Position numbers and translations under genes: made by a program. The notes beneath the pieces were generated by a model that saw only the letters and a program-made list of their open reading frames with translations, searched no databases and had not been told where the DNA came from. A stretch of 64,000 nt of DNA, from assembly GCA_016705005.1 (NCBI GenBank), contig JADIZB010000017.1, positions 106,224-170,223 on the forward strand, in the 5' to 3' direction. Source of the DNA: Bacteroidales bacterium. Its GTDB lineage: Bacteria > Bacteroidota > Bacteroidia > Bacteroidales > Lentimicrobiaceae. Of this stretch, positions 17,201-24,415 are shown piece after piece. Positions within the stretch are counted from its first letter, which is position 1, and each line of letters opens with the position of its first letter.

Positions 17201-18118
17201 TCAAATAAACCATTCTTCTACTATTCCGGGATGTTTTCCAGTTCCTGAGTCCAAATCTGCTAATTGTTGTTTTGTTGCATCATATCCTGCTTTGATCAAT
17301 TCCCCGGCCCTGTAAAATTCAAACATTTCAGCAAGGTTAACCGGCATGTTGACAAGCAAATCAACCTTTTGCTGCATGAGCACAGATTCCGTCAGTTTAT
17401 ATTGCACCATCTCAAACGATCCGCTGACAATATCAAAGAAACCATACTTTTGTTTTTCATCGGTCTTGTGCCCTGCAAGCATTCCGTTCCATTTATTGTT
17501 AACAAAACCCCGAATACTGTTGTAGGATTTCTTTTCCGGAGAGGCAGATTGTTTAATGGCGTTCTTTCTTGGAGCATTTACATTGATGGCAATAAGGATG
17601 TCACCTGGCTTTCTTTCTACTCGGTTGATGGGGAGTGGATTTACAATGGCTCCATCAACCAGGAACGACTGTTCCTGTTGCTGAGGAAGCAATACAGTTG
17701 GAATCGCTGCAGATGCACGAAGTGCATTCAGCAGGTTTCCATGCCTGAAAATCACTTCCCTGTGATTGAAAAGGTCAGTAGCAACTGCTGAAAAAGGGAT
17801 GGCAAGGTCTTCAATATTGCCATCACCTATGAATCTTTTTATTTCACTGAATACCTTTTCACCCTTAATGATACCCCCTTTACTAACAGCAAGATCCATT
17901 AGCCTGATTACGCCCACTTTACTGAGACCGGTAATAAAATCACGGAAACCGGCAAGGTTGCCATTCGCATATATGCCTCCGACAAGGGATCCCATCGAGG
18001 TGCCTGCGATTGAAGTGATGGTGTAACCAAATTCCTCCAAAGCTTCAATTGCCCCGATATGTGCCAGCCCTCTGGCTCCACCGCTGGAAAGTACAAGCGC
18101 AACATTTTTTTTACCCAT
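17201..18118 (-). CDS. Patatin-like phospholipase (RssA family)
   Basis: 305 residues forming a single patatin domain with no signal peptide. The oxyanion-hole loop is SSGGARGLAHIG near the N-terminus, the nucleophile elbow is GTSMGS (Ser of GxSxG), and the catalytic Asp lies in the DGA motif of LVDGAIVNPLPI. Together these give the intact Ser-Asp dyad, so an active lipid acyl hydrolase is expected. The ~85 residues after the dyad contain NKWNGMLAGHKTD and no known domain. It lies 36 bp after the phosphopantetheinyl transferase gene on the same strand and is probably the last gene of the seven-gene cluster. The natural lipid substrate is unknown. Confidence 0.93.
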   Translation of the reverse strand: MGKKNVALVLSSGGARGLAHIGAIEALEEFGYTITSIAGTSMGSLVGGIYANGNLAGFRDFITGLSKVGVIRLMDLAVSKGGIIKGEKVFSEIKRFIGDGNIEDLAIPFSAVATDLFNHREVIFRHGNLLNALRASAAIPTVLLPQQQEQSFLVDGAIVNPLPINRVERKPGDILIAINVNAPRKNAIKQSASPEKKSYNSIRGFVNNKWNGMLAGHKTDEKQKYGFFDIVSGSFEMVQYKLTESVLMQQKVDLLVNMPVNLAEMFEFYRAGELIKAGYDATKQQLADLDSGTGKHPGIVEEWFI

Positions 18119-18154
18119 TTTTTTCAGATTATTCTGGGGAAGAGAGTGAAGATA

Positions 18155-18841
18155 TTAACCAGCCAGATCGTTTACAGTCAGGATAGTTACATTGTCATTG
18201 AAATTGTCTGAAATTGCACAGGCTGCCAGTTTGTAACCTTCACACAGATAAAAAGTCTTTAAAAAATACCCGTCTGCTTCCGGATCATCGGCAAGAATAA
18301 AATCCTCTTTCCCTGTTTTTACAACGGTGAACGAACTAAGGCTCTTGGTCAGCCCTGTGCCGATTGCTTTCAAAAAGCTTTCCTTCAGGGTCCACAGTGT
18401 GAAGAATATTTCTGCCTTTTCTGCTTCGCCGGCTGCATCGTTCAGCAGCTTATTCTCCTTTTCCGAAAAGAACCGATGGGCTACCCCTTCAGGCACCTTA
18501 CGCATCTTTTCAACATCAACGCCAACAGCATCTGCCGACAATGCTACCACCACCCAGTTTCCGGAATGTGAAATATTGAAGTGGATGCCTCTATATCCAT
18601 CAGGCCCCGGCTTGCCTTTTTCACCTGTTGAAAAGGGTATGTCAGGAAGATCATGTCCACTTGTTTTTGTCAGCAGATGCCTTGCAAGCAATTCACCCAA
18701 CAGACTTCGCTGGGCATCGTTGCTGCGTAAAAATGATCCGATTTTCAAACGTGTAACCTCCGGCACCCGGGTCATCAGGGCCGGTCTTATATTTTCAAAA
18801 GCTGTTTCTTCAAGCAGTGAAACTGCGAAAATCTCGGTCAT
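18155..18841 (-). CDS. 4'-phosphopantetheinyl transferase, Sfp type
   Basis: Transfers the phosphopantetheine arm from CoA to a Ser of acyl or peptidyl carrier proteins. The start at 18841 (MTEIFAVSLLEE) leaves a 43-bp gap; an ATG at 18913 would overlap the dipeptidase gene by 29 bp. The Sfp-type motifs are all present: the N-terminal substrate part with FSTGEKGKP and FNISHSGNWVVVALS, the Mg-binding GVDVEKM, FFSEKEN, and WTLKESFLKAIGTGL. The 228-residue size is typical of Sfp enzymes and about twice that of AcpS. No polyketide or nonribosomal synthetase lies in the window, so it may simply serve fatty acid ACP. Confidence 0.93.
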   Translation of the reverse strand: MTEIFAVSLLEETAFENIRPALMTRVPEVTRLKIGSFLRSNDAQRSLLGELLARHLLTKTSGHDLPDIPFSTGEKGKPGPDGYRGIHFNISHSGNWVVVALSADAVGVDVEKMRKVPEGVAHRFFSEKENKLLNDAAGEAEKAEIFFTLWTLKESFLKAIGTGLTKSLSSFTVVKTGKEDFILADDPEADGYFLKTFYLCEGYKLAACAISDNFNDNVTILTVNDLAG

Positions 18842-18884
18842 AATCCTGCTGATAATTGCATTACGTGTTATTTTGTAATTTGTT

Positions 18885-20129
18885 TCAGGAATGTTTGACA
18901 GAATAATTTTCAACTGCTTTCATCACCCTCAGAAGGTTCCTTCCCCATATGAGCTTTATCGCTCTGCGGCTATATCCACGGCGCACCAGTTCCAGAGTAA
19001 TATTACCCATTTCCGACACATCTTCACACCCGGAAACAGCGCCTCCGCCATCAAAGTCAGTTCCAATCCCGACATGACGGATACCGGCTATTTTCACGAT
19101 GTGATCAATATGGTCCGCAACATCACTCACTGTTGCCAGAACCTGGGGGTACTTTTCATCGGTTTCGTACCACTCGCGCCTGGCCCTGGTCATCTCATCC
19201 TCCGAAAGGTCCCTGAATCCGTTATATTTTATACGCAGCGCCTGCTGGGCCGAATCCCGCTGTGGATTGGGTAGGGGTGTTTTTACGTAACTACTCAGAA
19301 TACACATTTGTATCACTCCATCCTTTTCGGCCAGTGCTTTAAGCATATCATCGGAAAGATTCCTGGGGTTATCGCACAATGCCCTTGAACAGGAATGGGA
19401 TGCAATGACCGGTGTACTGCTCAGTTCCAATGCGTCAAAAAACGATTTGTCTGAAATATGGGAAACATCGATCATCATTCCCAACCGGTTCATTTCCCGA
19501 ACTACCTGCTTCCCGAAAACGGTGATTCCGTTATGCTCCATAGTGTCGGTTGAAGCATCGCAAAGATCATTATTCCGGGTATGACAAAGTGTTATATATC
19601 TGGCGCCAAGCATATAAAAACGCTGCACATTGCCAAGATCGCTTCCAATCGGGTAGCCGTTTTCAAGTCCGATGAATACTGCCCTTTTTCCCTCTTTCTC
19701 AAGTTTCCGGGCATCGGAAGAGCGGGTTGCAATTGCGGATTTCTTGCTGTTGCTCTTGACGCTCTGATGAATAGCCTCAAAGGTTTTCAGGGCATTGTTC
19801 AATGCTTTCCCGTTTCCCTCCTGAGTCCGGTCGCCCTGACCTACAAAAACAGCAAAGAAGGCTGCATCCAGCCCTCCTTCCTCCATCCTTGGAATGTCGA
19901 CCCTGTTGCTGTGCTGTTTTCCTTTGTGGTTGACCCCGAAGTTGAAGGATGTGTCGGTAAACCACATGGGTGTATCGTTATGTGAGTCGATGGTTAATGC
20001 GCTTGCGTGAATCCGTGCGGCTTTCCGCTGCAACCGTGCCTCTTTACCACCATCCCGGGCATAGACTTCCGATCCTTTCGATAAAAAGACCAGGAAAACA
20101 GTCAGCAATATTATCTGAAGATATTTCAT
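18885..20129 (-). CDS. Exported membrane dipeptidase (peptidase family M19)
   Basis: 414 residues with an N-terminal signal peptide (MKYLQIILLTVFLVFLSKGS). This is a TIM-barrel dizinc dipeptidase of the renal dipeptidase family. Metal and active-site motifs are in order: DSHNDTPMW (first HxD pair), FIGLENGYPIG (bridging Glu), MIDVSHISDKSF and VIASHSCSRALC (His ligands), and HVGIGTDFDGGG (catalytic/structural Asp). It should hydrolyse a range of dipeptides in the periplasm. It sits 12 bp after the methyltransferase gene. Together with the two amino-acid decarboxylases it hints at peptide or amino-acid catabolism for this operon, which is inference. Confidence 0.95.
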   Translation of the reverse strand: MKYLQIILLTVFLVFLSKGSEVYARDGGKEARLQRKAARIHASALTIDSHNDTPMWFTDTSFNFGVNHKGKQHSNRVDIPRMEEGGLDAAFFAVFVGQGDRTQEGNGKALNNALKTFEAIHQSVKSNSKKSAIATRSSDARKLEKEGKRAVFIGLENGYPIGSDLGNVQRFYMLGARYITLCHTRNNDLCDASTDTMEHNGITVFGKQVVREMNRLGMMIDVSHISDKSFFDALELSSTPVIASHSCSRALCDNPRNLSDDMLKALAEKDGVIQMCILSSYVKTPLPNPQRDSAQQALRIKYNGFRDLSEDEMTRARREWYETDEKYPQVLATVSDVADHIDHIVKIAGIRHVGIGTDFDGGGAVSGCEDVSEMGNITLELVRRGYSRRAIKLIWGRNLLRVMKAVENYSVKHS

Positions 20130-20141
20130 GGCAGTAATGGA

Positions 20142-20750
20142 TTATTTCGTGGGTTTGCGGGCGAAAAGCCTGATTACACTGGCTTCTCCCTGGTGCAGTG
20201 GACCTTCATCCAGATTTGTGGTTGTTTCTGTAAATTCAAGAAAATCTAGGTCCGTGAAATCCTCAATAATCTGATTTTGCTCATACAACAGCAATGCTGT
20301 TTTAGGCCCTCCGGAAGTGTTGGCCAGCTGTCGGCTGGTAAACGCTTCCAGGATAAGATGACCGCCCGGTTTCAGAAATCCTGTGAGCCGACGGTGTACA
20401 TTCTCTCTTATTTCAACTGGCATATGAACAAATATAAGTGCGATGACATCAAATTTTATTTCACCGGGATCAAACGAGGTGAGATCCCCGATGTCATACC
20501 TTATGGTGGTTTTCCGCAAAGATGCCAGGTTCAGCGCTTTCCTCCGGCCTTCCTCGCTCTGGTCGAATGCCCATACATCCCAGCCAAGGCCTGCAGCATA
20601 AACGGCATTCCGTCCTTCACCTTCTGCCGGTAACAGCAGAGATCCCGGACTGAGTTGTGAAAGCTTTCCGGCCAGCCAGTTGTTGGGCTCTGTACCATAA
20701 ATATATTCCGGTGCGGCATAGCGTTCATTCCATTGTTCTTTCATAACCAT
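20142..20750 (-). CDS. Class I SAM-dependent methyltransferase, TehB-like
   Basis: 202 residues. It starts with MKEQWNERYAAPEYIYGTEP, the characteristic opening of the TehB/thiopurine-type small-molecule methyltransferases. Motif I is LLLPAEGEGRNAVYAAGLGW, where the usual glycine-rich loop appears as AEGEGRN. WAFDQSEEG binds SAM ribose, DIGDLTSF is motif II, and DVIALIFVHMP is motif III/IV. It is cytoplasmic. TehB relatives methylate tellurite, selenite or thiols, but many have no known substrate. An ATG two codons later (20744) is an equally good start. The gene lies between a decarboxylase (16-bp gap) and the dipeptidase (12 bp). Confidence 0.88.
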   Translation of the reverse strand: MVMKEQWNERYAAPEYIYGTEPNNWLAGKLSQLSPGSLLLPAEGEGRNAVYAAGLGWDVWAFDQSEEGRRKALNLASLRKTTIRYDIGDLTSFDPGEIKFDVIALIFVHMPVEIRENVHRRLTGFLKPGGHLILEAFTSRQLANTSGGPKTALLLYEQNQIIEDFTDLDFLEFTETTTNLDEGPLHQGEASVIRLFARKPTK

Positions 20751-20766
20751 ATTTATTATTTCCCGT

Positions 20767-22197
20767 TTACCCGGATTTCATCAATTCCGCAGCAGTTTCA
20801 TTGATCAGCCTCCATGCCTTCTCAATATGCCGGTGCTCCACATTCGTCTGTGCAGTCACCATTCTCAGGGTGTATTTCCCGTTCAGTCTGGTATGAGTAA
20901 TATAAATCTGACCGCTTGCATTTAACTGCAGCAGAAGTTTTTCATTGATGTTGTCAAGCATGGATTCATCGTGGATATGACGGGGACAGAACCTGAAACA
21001 TACCAGGCTGAAAGGAACAGGCGCAAGCAACTCAAATTCCTGTGACTGATTGATTTCACCGGCTAGCCATTGAGCAAGATCAAGATGTTTTCTGATTTTC
21101 TCCCGGATACCATCAACGCCAAAATTCCTTATGACAAACCAAAGTTTTAATGCCCTGAATCGTCTTCCAAGAGCCACTCCCCAGTCCCTGTAGTCATTTA
21201 CCTGCCCACGTGTCCGGGTTTTCAGGTATTCCGGTAGTATTTCAAATGTGCGTATCAGCATATCGGGATCATTCACAAAATAGGCTGAACAGTCGAAATT
21301 AGTGAACATCCATTTGTGTGGATTAAATACAAAGCTATCAGCCTGATCAAGACCTTCGGCAAAGTGACGTTTCTCAGGCAAAACCAAAGCGGATCCGGCA
21401 AATGCAGCATCCACATGGAACCAGATATTATATTCACGGCAGATTTTTCCGATTTCATCAATTGGATCCACGGCTGTAGAACTTGTCGTTCCGATCGTAG
21501 CCACAACACAGGTAGGTTTATAGCCATCTCTCAGATCTTGTTCAACAGCATCACGCAAAGCTGCCGGTTTCATGGCAAAATTATGATCCACGGCTATTTT
21601 TACCAGATTCTTCCTGCCAATCCCGGCAATCCTGGCGGCCTTTTCAATAGATGAATGAGTTTCAGACGAACAATAGATTCTTAGTTTCCAGTCTCTGTCA
21701 AATCCTTCAGCATTCACCTTGAATCCTGTGGCTTTTTCTCTGGCAGTGAGTAATGCTGCCAGCGTGGATGCAGAGGCTGTATCCTGTATTACCCCTGACC
21801 ATTCTGCCGGTAGCCCGCACATGTTTTTCAGCCATTCCATTACCCGTTGTTCCAGTTCAGCAGCCGCAGGGGAGGTTTCCCAGATCATTCCCTGCTGGCC
21901 AAGTGTTGCCGTGAGCATTTCCGCCAGAACACTCGGATAACTTGAATTGGCAGGAAAAAATGCGAAGAAGTTGGGGCTTTGCCAATGGGTGATGCCAGGC
22001 AAGATGATTTTTTCAAAATCCTCCATAATATCGTCCATTTGTACCGGGCGATCCGGAGGAAAATCCGGCAATTGGCTTGCAATTTCACCAGGCTTAACCA
22101 ACGATTTAACCGGATATAGCTCAACCTGCTCAAAATAGTCGGCTATACGGTCGGCCATTTTGTGCGCTTCTGCCCTGAATTCTGCCGGGGTTTTCAT
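20767..22197 (-). CDS. Group II PLP decarboxylase, aromatic-L-amino-acid decarboxylase type
   Basis: 476 residues covering the full group II decarboxylase fold, close in layout to animal and plant aromatic amino acid decarboxylases. The PLP Schiff-base lysine is K295 in FNPHKWMFTNFDCSA. H181 (SSETHSS) is the ring-stacking His, and the PLP-pyridine Asp is D263 in HVDAAFAGSA. The mobile-loop tyrosine needed for decarboxylation rather than aldehyde synthesis is kept as Y324 in PEYLKTR. N-terminal HWQSPNFFAFFPANSSYPS lines the active site. Expected products are aromatic amines such as tryptamine, tyramine or phenethylamine; the preferred substrate is not decided by sequence. It starts 2 bp after the small lipoprotein gene and is paralogous to the decarboxylase at 22750-24201. 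Confidence 0.93.
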   Translation of the reverse strand: MKTPAEFRAEAHKMADRIADYFEQVELYPVKSLVKPGEIASQLPDFPPDRPVQMDDIMEDFEKIILPGITHWQSPNFFAFFPANSSYPSVLAEMLTATLGQQGMIWETSPAAAELEQRVMEWLKNMCGLPAEWSGVIQDTASASTLAALLTAREKATGFKVNAEGFDRDWKLRIYCSSETHSSIEKAARIAGIGRKNLVKIAVDHNFAMKPAALRDAVEQDLRDGYKPTCVVATIGTTSSTAVDPIDEIGKICREYNIWFHVDAAFAGSALVLPEKRHFAEGLDQADSFVFNPHKWMFTNFDCSAYFVNDPDMLIRTFEILPEYLKTRTRGQVNDYRDWGVALGRRFRALKLWFVIRNFGVDGIREKIRKHLDLAQWLAGEINQSQEFELLAPVPFSLVCFRFCPRHIHDESMLDNINEKLLLQLNASGQIYITHTRLNGKYTLRMVTAQTNVEHRHIEKAWRLINETAAELMKSG

Positions 22198-22199
22198 GA

Positions 22200-22712
22200 T
22201 CAGTGTGTTGTATCGGCCTGGATGATGGTCTCGAATTTGTAATCACTGGCAACCAGAACTGCTTCAGTTATATGATTGTTGTTAGTGGAACGGTAATGAA
22301 GCTTATTCTCTGTAATTTCAACAACCTGCAATGTTAGCAAATCCATTCCCAGCTTTACTTCAATGGCTGTAGAATCAGCATTTAACGACCATTTTCCATG
22401 GCGGCGGACTTCCGGATCATTGTTTTTACAGCGTGTGTTACCTTCGATGGATTCATAAACGAGGTTTCGGTAATAAACATCAAGATTATCGAGCTGACAT
22501 GCTTCAAGTCCTTTCAACTGATCTATGCCATCTACAGTGAACGATTCAATTGCCCAGGCTTTACAAACATCCCCGGCCAGAAGCCATGAGATGCTGGTGT
22601 TTTTTTCTCTGATCACTTCCGGTGACTCCGGTTTATTGTTTCTGACCGAACAACCAGTCAGCATCAGGACCAATAGTGTAAGCGGAAAAATGAATTTACC
22701 GAAACTTTTCAT
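22200..22712 (-). CDS. Small lipoprotein, lipocalin-like, function unknown
   Basis: 170 residues with a lipoprotein signal and LTGC lipobox. The mature part (AGDVCKAWAIESFTVDGIDQ, then HGKWSLNADSTAIEVKL, then ITENKLHYRS) has the tryptophan-containing strand and GKW...L pattern of small lipocalin-like Bacteroidota lipoproteins. Three cysteines in the mature chain (in DVCKAW, EACQLDN and TRCKNND) could form disulfides. It lies between two PLP decarboxylase genes with gaps of 37 and 2 bp, so it is cotranscribed with them. I cannot assign a ligand. Confidence 0.8.
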   Translation of the reverse strand: MKSFGKFIFPLTLLVLMLTGCSVRNNKPESPEVIREKNTSISWLLAGDVCKAWAIESFTVDGIDQLKGLEACQLDNLDVYYRNLVYESIEGNTRCKNNDPEVRRHGKWSLNADSTAIEVKLGMDLLTLQVVEITENKLHYRSTNNNHITEAVLVASDYKFETIIQADTTH

Positions 22713-22749
22713 ACTACGAAGTTTATAACCGGAGCAAATTTAATCATCT

Positions 22750-24201
22750 TTATCCGTTTAAGGAACCTGCAAGTGATTCTGCAAGGGTTTTGACAAGTTG
22801 CAACATTGTATCCAGATTTTGAATTGTTGTAAAAGGATTCATCAGGGATACCCTGAGATAGGTTTGTCCGTTCACACTTGTCTGAACCACGTAAAACCGT
22901 GCATCCTCAAGCAGTTTCTTTCTGACTGAAGCTGTCAAAGTATTTATATTACCCTTGAAATGAACGGGCCGGAAACGGAAACAAACGATGTTTCCATCCG
23001 GCTCAACTGCTAGCTCAAAACCTTCTTTTTTTCTTATTATCGCTGCCAGGCTATGGCCAAGATCAAAAGTGGTTGTGATATACTCTCTGAAAAGCTGATC
23101 TCCATAAAGTCTGATCAGGGCATAAACCTTTACACCAAGCATCTTTTTTGTGCATTCCAGCGTACGCCCGGCTCCGTCAAACCAGGGTTTTTGTCCGTTG
23201 CCCTCCAGAAGATAGGCTGCTTTTTGCGCAAAGGTTTCATAGGAATACCCTCCGTTCCGGAACAAAACAGCAGTCGTTAAGGCAGGAGTGAGCATCATTT
23301 TGTGAAAATCAATCACCACAGAATCTGCCCGTTCGATACCTGAACAAAGATGACGGTATTTTTCTGTCATGGCAGCAGCACCGCCATGAGCGCCATCAAC
23401 ATGAAACCACAGGCCATGCTTTACGGCAAAGTCAGCCATTTCCTCCAGAGGGTCAAAAGTGCCGGTGGAAGTGCTGCATGCATTGCCAACCAATGCAATT
23501 ACCTTAAGACCCTGCCTTGATGACTTATTATATATTTCTTCCAGTAATGAAGAATCAAGTTGCATCTTTGAATTAACCGGAACTTTTACAATACCTGTTT
23601 CACCCATTCCCATAATTCTGGCCGCACGGGAAATACTATAGTGTGCTTCGGCAGAAACCATGATGGCCAAAGGTTTATCAGCACGGACTCCCTCATCCCA
23701 GATGTTGTATCCGCACTTTACCTGACGAGCGGCTAGTAAGGCGGTTAAATTACCTGCTGACCCGCCGGAAGTCAGAATGCCATCTGCCTGCCCTGCGAAG
23801 CCGATTCTCTCTGCCAGCCAGCGCAATACCACCCTCTCAATGGCTGTTGCGGCAGGTCCCATTTCATAAATGGCCATACCATTATTGATCAGGGCTTCAA
23901 GTAGTTCGGTCAATGCCGCCAGTGGTGCCGGTGGTACTACCTGATGACCCATATAATGTGGATGGTGAATGTGGTTTGACTGTTGAATCAAAGTGCCATA
24001 GAAATGCTGAAGGTCAAACCCGGGATTCTTCATGTCATTTGCCCAGTAGTCAACCATCGCTTCCGGATCAGAAGGGGGCAATACAGCCATTGGTTTTTCC
24101 TCCCGGCAATCCTCAAGATATGAAGCCAGTAAATCAACAAGTTGGTGACCTTCGCGACGAAATTCTTCCGGATCAAAGGCATGGTTCAGCATGTGGTTCA
24201 T
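22750..24201 (-). CDS. Group II PLP decarboxylase, second paralogue
   Basis: 483 residues. It has the same fold as the neighbouring enzyme but is clearly divergent: the lysine motif is IDFHKMMLTPALTTAVLF, the pyridine Asp motif is FHVDGAHGGAAAM, and the stacking His is in SAEAHYSISRAARIMGMG. HVDGAHGG with HKMM resembles the diaminobutyrate/glutamate/cysteine-sulfinate decarboxylase side of the family rather than the aromatic one. The segment NHIHHPHYMGHQVVPPAPLA matches the substrate entrance. It starts the seven-gene minus-strand cluster. An alternative ATG three codons in (MLNHAFDPEEF) is possible. Substrate unknown. Confidence 0.88.
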   Translation of the reverse strand: MNHMLNHAFDPEEFRREGHQLVDLLASYLEDCREEKPMAVLPPSDPEAMVDYWANDMKNPGFDLQHFYGTLIQQSNHIHHPHYMGHQVVPPAPLAALTELLEALINNGMAIYEMGPAATAIERVVLRWLAERIGFAGQADGILTSGGSAGNLTALLAARQVKCGYNIWDEGVRADKPLAIMVSAEAHYSISRAARIMGMGETGIVKVPVNSKMQLDSSLLEEIYNKSSRQGLKVIALVGNACSTSTGTFDPLEEMADFAVKHGLWFHVDGAHGGAAAMTEKYRHLCSGIERADSVVIDFHKMMLTPALTTAVLFRNGGYSYETFAQKAAYLLEGNGQKPWFDGAGRTLECTKKMLGVKVYALIRLYGDQLFREYITTTFDLGHSLAAIIRKKEGFELAVEPDGNIVCFRFRPVHFKGNINTLTASVRKKLLEDARFYVVQTSVNGQTYLRVSLMNPFTTIQNLDTMLQLVKTLAESLAGSLNG

Positions 24202-24324
24202 TCGGGTTCGATTAAGCTGTAAAAGTATATATTTTCAATATCTTCGGGTCAGATGCTTTTTTCCTGTTGTGAATCCCTGTCTTGGTTGTTACAGCAGATT
24301 CCCTTAACATGATATTTGATTTTA

Positions 24325-24349
24325 AATCCGCAATCCGTAATCCGCAATC
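24325..24349. repeat. Short 7-bp tandem repeat (AATCCGC/T, about 3.5 copies)
   Basis: AATCCGC, AATCCGT, AATCCGC, AATC in a row between the divergent decarboxylase and urocanase genes. A related but degenerate GGATT-rich stretch lies near 31225-31260. Confidence 0.6.
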
Positions 24350-24368
24350 TTCAATTAAAAAACCTTTA

Positions 24369-24376
24369 TACCTTTG
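24369..24376 (+). promoter_or_regulatory. Candidate -7 box of hutU
   Basis: TACCTTTG fits the Bacteroidota -7 consensus TAnnTTTG, 39 bp before the chosen ATG. A good TTTG at -33 is not seen. Confidence 0.4.
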
Positions 24377-24415
24377 TTTCACCATTTAACACCCACCAGC
24401 AAAAAAAATCAACAA

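Noticed and set aside
17264..17791. 175-codon plus-strand frame
   Set aside because: Antisense to the patatin gene, which has its full catalytic dyad.
18327..18878. 183-codon plus-strand frame
   Set aside because: Antisense to the phosphopantetheinyl transferase gene, whose motifs are intact.
18155..24201. Polyketide or nonribosomal peptide gene cluster
   Set aside because: An Sfp transferase and decarboxylases are present but there is no synthase, adenylation or carrier-domain gene in the window.
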